From the NCBI GenBank assembly GCA_000990325.1, contig LBPS01000007.1, forward strand, positions 1 to 32,360: a DNA stretch of 32,360 nt, in the 5' to 3' direction. The DNA comes from Candidatus Nomurabacteria bacterium GW2011_GWE2_34_25 (GTDB lineage: Bacteria > Patescibacteriota > Minisyncoccia > Phycocordibacterales > UBA9973). How positions within the stretch are numbered: the first letter of the stretch is position 1; each line of letters starts with the position of its first letter. The position numbers and the translations under genes are program-made. Positions 25,492 through 32,360 of this stretch are shown here, one piece after another. Below the pieces are notes generated by a model that saw only the letters and a list, made by a program, of their open reading frames with translations, was not told where the DNA came from and did not search any database.

Positions 25492-27486
25492 ATGTTAAAT
25501 AAATCAAAGACTTTCAAATTTTTGATCGGAACATTCGTTTTTGCTATGGCTTTCGTAGCTACATCAGCATTTGCTATTGATTTCGGTACAACAACTTTGA
25601 AAGTAGGAAGTAAAGGAGAAGCTGTGAAGACTCTTCAAACTTTAGTTGGTGCTGATGTTGATGGATCTTTTGGTCCTCAGACAGCATTGAAAGTTAAAGC
25701 TTGGCAAGCAGCTAACGGCCTAGAAGCTGATGGATTGTTTGGTAACAAGTCAAAGACAGTAGCTATGGGTGCTTACAACAGTGGCAATCCAAATGCAGCA
25801 GGTTCACTTTGTCCAAACGGAATGACATTGGCAAGTAACTGTTCAGTAGCTCCAGGAGCTGCAACAGCAGTAACACTTTGTCCAAATGGAATGACATTGA
25901 CAAGTAACTGCATGACAGCTCCAGGTACAGCAGTTCCAGGAGCATTGGTAGGAACAGCTGGAGAAATAGCCACATTAACTCAACTTTCACAATATAGTGG
26001 AGAAGAAGTTGGTGCAGGACAAAAGGATATCAAAGTACTTGGTTTTGATATGAAATCATCAAAAGATGGTGATATTGGTATCAATTCAGTAAAGGTAAGT
26101 TTTGTTATCACTAATGCTAGTGGTTCAACAAGACTAACTGACTATGCTAGTACAGTTACACTATGGCAGGGCTCAACAAAGGTTGGTTCAGCCCTAGCAG
26201 CTGATTTCAACAAAGACAGTACAGGTCATTACAGTAAGACAATCAGTGTTTCAAGTTCTGTAGTTAAAGCAGATGTTACAGAGAAGTTTTACGTAACAGT
26301 AGATGCTCTTTCAAGTCTTGATTCTGCAGATATTGATTCAGAAGTTATGACTATCGGTATTGATAATGTTAGATATGTTGATGGATCAGGAGTAACAACT
26401 ACTGAAGCTTTAGCAGGAGATCTTCCAATTTCAGGAGTTTCTGTTGCTTTCGTAAGTTTTGCAACTGCAGCTGACACTGAATTGAAGATTACTACATCTT
26501 CATCTTCACCTAAGGCTCAAGTTGTTAAGGCAAGTACAACAGCTAATACTGATGGAGTTGTTCTTTTGAAGGGAGTATTAACCCTAAAGGGAACATCTAA
26601 TGTTTGGTTGGATGAATTGCCAATAACATTTACTGCAGCCAATGATAGTATTGATTCAATGGCAGGATCAGTTACACTTAAACTCGGTGATAATACATAC
26701 ACAGAGTCTCTAGGTGCAAACTGTGTCAGTACTTGTGCTTCAAATACTACAGCCGTAGTTACATTCAACAATCTTGATTACACTATCACTGCAGGAGCTA
26801 CTGTAAACTTTACAGTATCTGCTGACATGAATGATATTGAAAATACAGGAGTTACTGCAACTGACTTTGATGAAGGAGATACTCTTCTTGCTTCTTTGAC
26901 ATCAACAAACCGTGCAGCTATGGTTGTTGAGAATAGTCAAGGAGATTCATTGACTGATGCAACAGAGAGAACTGGTTCATCTGTTGGTGAAGCTATGACA
27001 TTCCGTTCAGAAGGAGTAAATGTAGCAATGGGAACAGTTACTTATGGAAACACAGAAGATTCAAGTGGAAACATCACAACTGTTACTTATACTATTCCAG
27101 TATCTGTAACATCATTCGGTGATACTCTATATATGGGTCAGTCAGCACAATTGGCAACAGCAGCAACAGCTTCAAACGCATTTGCTGTAGTATTCCAAAA
27201 TTCAACTGCACCTACTGTTTCTGATGTAGCAGCAACTGCTTCATTCACTCTTGCAACTTCAGATGCAACTATTGAAACAAACGGTTTCCGTCTTGATGAT
27301 GGGGTAACAAAGAACTTCACAATAACAGCAGTTCTTACAACACCTACAACAGCAAGTAACTCATACCGTGTTGCTCTAAAGCAATTGCAAACATTCACAG
27401 ACGCAAACTTGGGTCTTGGATCAACATTAAATTCTTTGACTCCAGTAGAGTCATATCAAACTGGCTACAAGTTCATAACAAGTTAA
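25492..27486 (+). CDS. Secreted PG_binding_1-domain surface protein (S-layer-like)
   Basis: Signal peptide; TTTLKVGSKGEAVKTLQTLVGADVDGSFGPQTALKVKAWQAANGLEADGLFGNKSKTVA; two LCPNGMTLxSNC motifs; long Thr/Ser/Ala-rich beta region. Confidence 0.8.
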   Translation: MLNKSKTFKFLIGTFVFAMAFVATSAFAIDFGTTTLKVGSKGEAVKTLQTLVGADVDGSFGPQTALKVKAWQAANGLEADGLFGNKSKTVAMGAYNSGNPNAAGSLCPNGMTLASNCSVAPGAATAVTLCPNGMTLTSNCMTAPGTAVPGALVGTAGEIATLTQLSQYSGEEVGAGQKDIKVLGFDMKSSKDGDIGINSVKVSFVITNASGSTRLTDYASTVTLWQGSTKVGSALAADFNKDSTGHYSKTISVSSSVVKADVTEKFYVTVDALSSLDSADIDSEVMTIGIDNVRYVDGSGVTTTEALAGDLPISGVSVAFVSFATAADTELKITTSSSSPKAQVVKASTTANTDGVVLLKGVLTLKGTSNVWLDELPITFTAANDSIDSMAGSVTLKLGDNTYTESLGANCVSTCASNTTAVVTFNNLDYTITAGATVNFTVSADMNDIENTGVTATDFDEGDTLLASLTSTNRAAMVVENSQGDSLTDATERTGSSVGEAMTFRSEGVNVAMGTVTYGNTEDSSGNITTVTYTIPVSVTSFGDTLYMGQSAQLATAATASNAFAVVFQNSTAPTVSDVAATASFTLATSDATIETNGFRLDDGVTKNFTITAVLTTPTTASNSYRVALKQLQTFTDANLGLGSTLNSLTPVESYQTGYKFITS

Positions 27487-27546
27487 TAGCTTTTAATGAA
27501 TTAAGTTTAGTTTGAAAACTTAAACAGAAGGAAAACTGCGAACCAC

Positions 27547-27574
27547 AAAAAGCCACCCAATTGGGTGGCTTTTT
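27547..27574. terminator. Perfect 28-bp palindromic terminator
   Basis: aaaaagccacccaattgggtggcttttt. Confidence 0.88.
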
Positions 27575-27622
27575 GTTGTTTATTACTAGGCATTTTATGT
27601 ATTTTTAGATATAATTTACCTT

Positions 27623-29707
27623 ATGAGTTCAATTAAGAAAGACATACTTAATTATGGAATATTATTATTATTTTTTCTTACTCCACTGATGTATTTTGGT
27701 AGTAGGATTTATCCACACATAACTTCTAAAACTTTCTTTTTCTATGGATTTGCAAATATATTATTTTTCTATTGGTTATATATTATTCTTATAGACAAAA
27801 GTTATCGTCTTTCTAGGAAACAATGGTTATTTTTTGCACCATTATTTTTGTATGTTATCTGGATGACTATTGCAGGTATATTTGCCGTTAATCCACATCT
27901 CGCTCTTTGGTCATCCTTAGGGAGGGGGACAGGATTATTAACATTATATTATTCGACAACTACAGCTATTATAGTAGCTTCTATCGTTAAAAATAACGGT
28001 ATTAGATATATTTACTCTATATTGAAATGGTTTATAATATCATCTTCTCTTGTTGTTTTGACTGTATGGCTTGGGAACGAAGGTTTTCATTTACAAGGTG
28101 GTTTGTTTGTAAATTCTGGTGGTGGAGGTATCATAGGCAACTCTTCATTAGCTGCAGCTTATCTCATATTTAGTTTATTCTTTGGATTATTTTTAATATT
28201 TTCTAATTCAATACAGAAAAAAATCAAAATATTTACTGGAGTAATTCTTGCTTTTATCTTATTTTCACCCTTATTTATTAATTTATTTGGATTATTGCAA
28301 AGAGGGGAATTACTCGGAAGTGCAAGAGGGGCCATGATTGGAATTATTGTAGGAGTGGGAATAATGATTGTGTCTTATTTCTCTTTTTCAAATAATAAAG
28401 CTCTCAAAATTATAGGGATAATTGGAATTTTCTTATCATTACTTATATTTTCGATTGGATGGAGTAAATTTATGAATCCCGATACTGCTATTCATCAGAA
28501 ATTTACTGAAGTTGCTTCAGGGACTCGTTTCCTATTCTGGAATGTAGCCCAAGAATCAATGAATAAGCATCCATGGCTTGGTTATGGCCCAGAGAACTAC
28601 ATGATTGCTTTCCAGGAAAACTTTAATCCTCAAATATTAAATAAGGATTTAAGTGTTGAGGCATGGAATGATAGGGCTCACAATATTTATTTTGATACTG
28701 GTGTTTCCGGTGGTTATCCAGCCATTATATTTTACAGTATTTTTCTACTCAGTATATTTTATGGTATTTTTGTTTTGTTTAAAAATAATAAAATATCAAA
28801 TGTACAAGTAGGCATCTTTTATGGCTTATTATGTGCTTACATCTTCCAGAATTTATTTGTTTTTGATTCTACTCTATCCATAATGAATTTATTTATGTTT
28901 GCAGGGTTAGCATTTGGATATATTGGATATAAAAGTGATGATGAGAAGAAAAATAAAGAAGAACAAAATGGTAAACAAAAGAAAATAATCGTTAGTCAGA
29001 CTAATGAGATGTTAATAGGTACCACTCTTTTGGTCTTATGTGTGATATTCTGGATATATTTTTCTATATTACCGGCCGATAAGTCTAAGGCATTTTGGTC
29101 TGTATTTAGTAAAAAAATAGAAGTACGTTCAGATTATAGTAATTTATTGCAAGGGTCATCTGTGGGGAATGATTGGGATGTCAGTGGCCTTGCTCATGAT
29201 GTATATAAATCTTATGCACTTAATCCTATTCAAATAAAAAATAACAAAGCCATGCTACCAATTTATGAGAAAGATTTAAATTCGCTATTAAAATATCTTG
29301 AATCTGTCTCAAGGGAAAATACCACTGATTTTAGATTATATAAGAAAATATTTGATTTATATAGCACTTCCATATTTCTTGGTGATAAAAGAAATGATCC
29401 AATATTGATACAGCATTTATTTGAAGTCTTGAATCAAGCAAAAGAACTTTCTCCCAATAATCCAGAGGTATATTGGGGTATGGCTCAATTATATGCATGG
29501 TCTGGTGATTTTAAGAATATAGAGCAAGTATATAAACAAGCCATTGATCTTGACCCAAGTGTTTCAGCTTCACATAAATTACTTATTCAATTTGCTCAAG
29601 CGATAAGAGATCAGAAATTATATAATGAGGCTATTATACAAGCAGAAAAAGATATTCCTGGTTTTGTTGAAGCTAATAAAAAAGAACTAAATATAATAAC
29701 AAAATAA
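27623..29707 (+). CDS. O-antigen ligase/Wzy-like multi-TM protein with C-terminal TPR-like region
   Basis: Multiple TM segments; GTRFLFWNVAQESMNKHPWLGYGPENYMIAFQENF; C-terminal LSPNNPEVYWGMAQLYAWSGDFKNIEQVYKQAIDLDPS. Confidence 0.85.
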   Translation: MSSIKKDILNYGILLLFFLTPLMYFGSRIYPHITSKTFFFYGFANILFFYWLYIILIDKSYRLSRKQWLFFAPLFLYVIWMTIAGIFAVNPHLALWSSLGRGTGLLTLYYSTTTAIIVASIVKNNGIRYIYSILKWFIISSSLVVLTVWLGNEGFHLQGGLFVNSGGGGIIGNSSLAAAYLIFSLFFGLFLIFSNSIQKKIKIFTGVILAFILFSPLFINLFGLLQRGELLGSARGAMIGIIVGVGIMIVSYFSFSNNKALKIIGIIGIFLSLLIFSIGWSKFMNPDTAIHQKFTEVASGTRFLFWNVAQESMNKHPWLGYGPENYMIAFQENFNPQILNKDLSVEAWNDRAHNIYFDTGVSGGYPAIIFYSIFLLSIFYGIFVLFKNNKISNVQVGIFYGLLCAYIFQNLFVFDSTLSIMNLFMFAGLAFGYIGYKSDDEKKNKEEQNGKQKKIIVSQTNEMLIGTTLLVLCVIFWIYFSILPADKSKAFWSVFSKKIEVRSDYSNLLQGSSVGNDWDVSGLAHDVYKSYALNPIQIKNNKAMLPIYEKDLNSLLKYLESVSRENTTDFRLYKKIFDLYSTSIFLGDKRNDPILIQHLFEVLNQAKELSPNNPEVYWGMAQLYAWSGDFKNIEQVYKQAIDLDPSVSASHKLLIQFAQAIRDQKLYNEAIIQAEKDIPGFVEANKKELNIITK

Positions 29708-29710
29708 TAT

Positions 29711-29800
29711 ATGTCTAAAATAATTGTCATCCCAGAACGAAAATTTATATCGAATGCATATAAAATTTCGTACGGGACAAGCAGGGGGAGCGGGGTTTAT
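29711..29800 (+). pseudogene. Possible disrupted remnant of an epimerase 5' end
   Basis: taaaataattgtca (29716-29729) and cagggggagcggggtt (29782-29797) match exactly the start of the epimerase gene (31054-31082), separated here by ~52 unrelated bp. Confidence 0.5.
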
Positions 29801-30059
29801 AAGACTAGCCAGAACTTGCCACAGGGAAGGTAAACGGGGGACAGCCACCATTGTTTATTGTTTTCTACATAAAGGTGTAATAGTAACTAGTTTACAATAG
29901 GTTGACAATAAGATATAGAATAGTTGACAATAGATAGTCTTATCATTATATCTATATTTTATAATGAAATTTTCAGTATGTGCAAAAATTGCATAAGTTC
30001 AAATTTAAGAAAGAACTCGCCAGAAAGATTCTTATGAAAACTAGACAAATACAAAATAT

Positions 30060-30102
30060 AACTTTATAAAGTTCCGTTAATTTTGACTAACTTTATAAAG
30101 TT
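30060..30102. promoter_or_regulatory. Twin 14-bp palindromic operators upstream of HTH-Fic
   Basis: aactttataaagtt at 30060-30073 and 30089-30102, 29-bp centre spacing. Confidence 0.75.
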
Positions 30103-30119
30103 TGGTAATATGTTTATGT

Positions 30120-31055
30120 ATGGATTTACAGCAAAAGCTTAAGATTATTCAAAAAAGACTCGGATTAACTCAGACGGAATTAGCAACAAGATTTGGTGTT
30201 TCTTTTGTGGCATTTAACAATTGGTGGACAGGTAAGTCAGTTCCTCGTAAAAAAGCAGAAGATCTAATAGAAGATTTATTTTTAGAAGTTACTGGTCAGA
30301 AAGTAATATCTAAAGATAAGCTTTTGTTAAAAAAGAAAATAATAAAAGAAAGATCTTCAAGATACAAAAACGTGGTAGGGGAGATTTTGAAAAATAAAGA
30401 TATTTATGATGAGTTTGTTCTTAAATTAACTTATCATAGTAATAGCATAGAAGGAAGCACTCTTACAGAAGCAGATACAAAAGCTGTTATTTTTGATAAT
30501 GTCGCCTTACAAAACAAAACATTAATTGAGCAATTAGAAGCGAAGAATCATCAAACTGCCTTAAATTATTTATTTGAATATATTGCTAAGAACGGAAAAA
30601 TTAATGAAGATTTAATATTGAAACTTCATAGTATTCTTATGAATGGCATTAGGCCTGATGCAGGATTGTATCGAAACCATGGAGTTAGAATTGTAGGAGT
30701 TAGTTTACCAACTGCAAATTATGTCCGAGTGCCGGATTTAATCAAATTGATTGTCTCAGATCTTGAGAAAATAAATAAAGATATTATAGGTATTTCTGCA
30801 AGCGCGCATAGTCGTTTTGAGCAGATTCATCCATTTTCTGATGGCAATGGTCGTATTGGACGATTAATTATGACAGCCATGCTTTTAAGGGCAAATTTAG
30901 CTCCAGCTATTATTCATCAACAGCAAAAACAACTTTATTATACTTATCTTTATAAAGCTCAAACCAAAGACGATCAAAGTCAATTAGAAGATTTCCTTTG
31001 TGATACAGTAATAAGCGGATTTAATATTTTAGATCGAAATAATGAACAAATATAA
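30120..31055 (+). CDS. HTH-Fic fusion protein (ATG at 30120; listed ORF starts with TTG at 30102)
   Basis: XRE-like HTH KIIQKRLGLTQTELATRFGVSFVAFNNWWTGKSVPRKK; inhibitory-helix-like SNSIEGSTLT; Fic core HPFSDGNGRIGRLI. Confidence 0.92.
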   Translation: MDLQQKLKIIQKRLGLTQTELATRFGVSFVAFNNWWTGKSVPRKKAEDLIEDLFLEVTGQKVISKDKLLLKKKIIKERSSRYKNVVGEILKNKDIYDEFVLKLTYHSNSIEGSTLTEADTKAVIFDNVALQNKTLIEQLEAKNHQTALNYLFEYIAKNGKINEDLILKLHSILMNGIRPDAGLYRNHGVRIVGVSLPTANYVRVPDLIKLIVSDLEKINKDIIGISASAHSRFEQIHPFSDGNGRIGRLIMTAMLLRANLAPAIIHQQQKQLYYTYLYKAQTKDDQSQLEDFLCDTVISGFNILDRNNEQI

Positions 31056-31950
31056 AATAATTGTCACAGGGGGAGCGGGGTTCATAGGGTCACATATAGT
31101 AGATGCACTTGTAGAGGAAGGGCACGAAGTGCATATAGTTGACGATATGTCCGCAGGCAAGGAGGAGAATATCAACCCAAAGGCTACGATGCACAAGCTG
31201 GATATCAGAGATGGAGAAGCCCTTCTTCCTATCTTTGCTGGGGCTACTTATGTCTTCCACGAGGCCGCTATTCCCCAAGTGCAGTACTCTATAGAGCATC
31301 CAGTAGAGACAAACGATATCAATGTAAATGGCACTTTAAACGTGCTTGAGGCTTGTAGGCTAAACAAAGTGAAGAGGGTTGTATTTGCCTCTTCTTGTTC
31401 TGTATATGGCGATCAGGAAAGGCTTCCTATAGTTGAAGACATGGTTCCTCACCCTATATCTCCATATGCCTTACACAAGTACATCGGCGAAGGGCACATG
31501 AAGCTATATAGCGAGATATATGAGCTCGAGACTGTCTGCCTTCGCTACTTCAACGTCTATGGTCCTCGTCAGTCAGTAGACGGCTCGTATCCTTTAGTCA
31601 TCGCCAGATTTTTAGATCTTAAAAAGAATGGGCAGAAACTCATCATCGTTGGTACTGGGGAAAACACTCGCGACTATGTGAATGTGGCCGACGTCGCCCG
31701 TGCCAATATTTTAGCTATGAAGGGGGAGAAAGTAGGCAAGGGTGAAGTTATAAATATTGGTACTGGGTATCAAGCCTCCGTGAATAGGATTGCTGAGCTA
31801 GTCGGTGGTGAAGTCGAACACATCGCCCCTCGCCTCGAGCCGAAGAGCTTACAAGCAAGCATATCAAAAGCCAAAGAGCTTCTAGGTTGGGAGCCAAGTA
31901 TAAGCTTAGAGGAAGGTATTGGGGAATTGATAAAGTTAAACAATATTTAA
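31042..31950 (+). CDS. NAD-dependent epimerase/dehydratase (UDP-glucose-4-epimerase-like)
   Basis: IIVTGGAGFIGSHIVDALVEEGHEVHIVDD; SSCSVYGD; YALHKYIGE; LRYFNVYGPRQ. Confidence 0.95.
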   Translation: MNKYKIIVTGGAGFIGSHIVDALVEEGHEVHIVDDMSAGKEENINPKATMHKLDIRDGEALLPIFAGATYVFHEAAIPQVQYSIEHPVETNDINVNGTLNVLEACRLNKVKRVVFASSCSVYGDQERLPIVEDMVPHPISPYALHKYIGEGHMKLYSEIYELETVCLRYFNVYGPRQSVDGSYPLVIARFLDLKKNGQKLIIVGTGENTRDYVNVADVARANILAMKGEKVGKGEVINIGTGYQASVNRIAELVGGEVEHIAPRLEPKSLQASISKAKELLGWEPSISLEEGIGELIKLNNI

Positions 31951-32360
31951 ATGATAATCACACGACTACAAGGAGGTATGGGCAATCAGATGTTCCAGTA
32001 TGCACTAGGAAGAGCTCTTTCTGTGAAGAATAATGTGCCACTTGGACTTGATCTGACCTTTCTGCTGGATCGTACACCAATACCAAACTTTACTTTCAGG
32101 GATTATCATCTTGATGTTTTTAATATAGAAGCTACTTTTGTATCTAAAAAGGATATCCCTTTTTTATATAGAAAACATAATCTTGGAATATTTATGAGGT
32201 ATTTAGATTATATTCGTCGCAAATTGATATCGACACCCGGAAAAGAAAAGATGAATTGTATTTTTGATGCATCTATTTTACAACTTGGGTCAGATGCATA
32301 TCTTGAAGGATGGTGGCAGAGTTATAAATATTTTGAAAGCATTGAAGATATTATTCGCAA
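31951..32360 (+). CDS. GT11-family (alpha-1,2-fucosyltransferase-like) glycosyltransferase, truncated by window end
   Basis: Reading from ATG 31951: MIITRLQGGMGNQMFQYALGRALSVKNNVPLGLDLTFL...YLEGWWQSYKYFESIEDII, typical GT11 N-terminus. Confidence 0.85.
   Translation, partial: MIITRLQGGMGNQMFQYALGRALSVKNNVPLGLDLTFLLDRTPIPNFTFRDYHLDVFNIEATFVSKKDIPFLYRKHNLGIFMRYLDYIRRKLISTPGKEKMNCIFDASILQLGSDAYLEGWWQSYKYFESIEDIIR

Noticed and set aside
25763-27398. Minus-strand ORFs opposite the S-layer-like gene
   Set aside because: Result of strong codon bias in the sense gene, not supported as coding.
29902-29965. Two TTGACA boxes (29902, 29924) as a regulated tandem promoter
   Set aside because: Possible -10 for the second only (TATATC); AT-rich context makes chance matches likely, and no gene starts nearby except Fic ~150 bp away.
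1-32360. Alternative genetic code (UGA as Gly, as in some CPR lineages)
   Set aside because: Conserved genes have normal lengths under the standard code with no internal UGA; no evidence for recoding.

Overview
The gene content and style look like a Candidate Phyla Radiation (Patescibacteria/Parcubacteria-type) chromosome; this is inferred, not tested. Anchors are rpsL-rpsG, fusA, secE-nusG-rplK (+) and efp, recA, ftsK (-). Accessory blocks are: (i) a secreted/surface cluster at 5.0-9.5 kb with three WxL-like beta-sandwich proteins, a DUF916-like membrane-anchored protein and an Fn3 protein; (ii) an FKBP plus MacA/MacB-like ABC export operon with two permeases; (iii) an IS200-like/RAYT (Y1 HUH) transposase with matching CCTAGG palindromes before, inside and after its gene; (iv) a PaaX/Cas2-like gene between rpsG and fusA, bracketed by two 37-bp hairpin repeats; (v) a wHTH gene carrying two palindromes inside its reading frame and flanked by nested inverted-repeat elements; (vi) a PG-binding S-layer-like protein behind a ~1 kb non-coding leader with degenerate repeats; (vii) an O-antigen ligase-like protein, an HTH-Fic gene with twin palindromic operators that appears to have split an epimerase locus, and a GT11 fucosyltransferase cut by the window end. 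The strongest non-coding signals are the hairpin/REP families, a 181-bp element in front of recA with perfect 26-bp terminal arms, a candidate alternative-pairing leader before rplK, and an ACTAG-rich repeat family found directly upstream of fusA and efp. No rRNA, tRNA or CRISPR array was recognised by eye.
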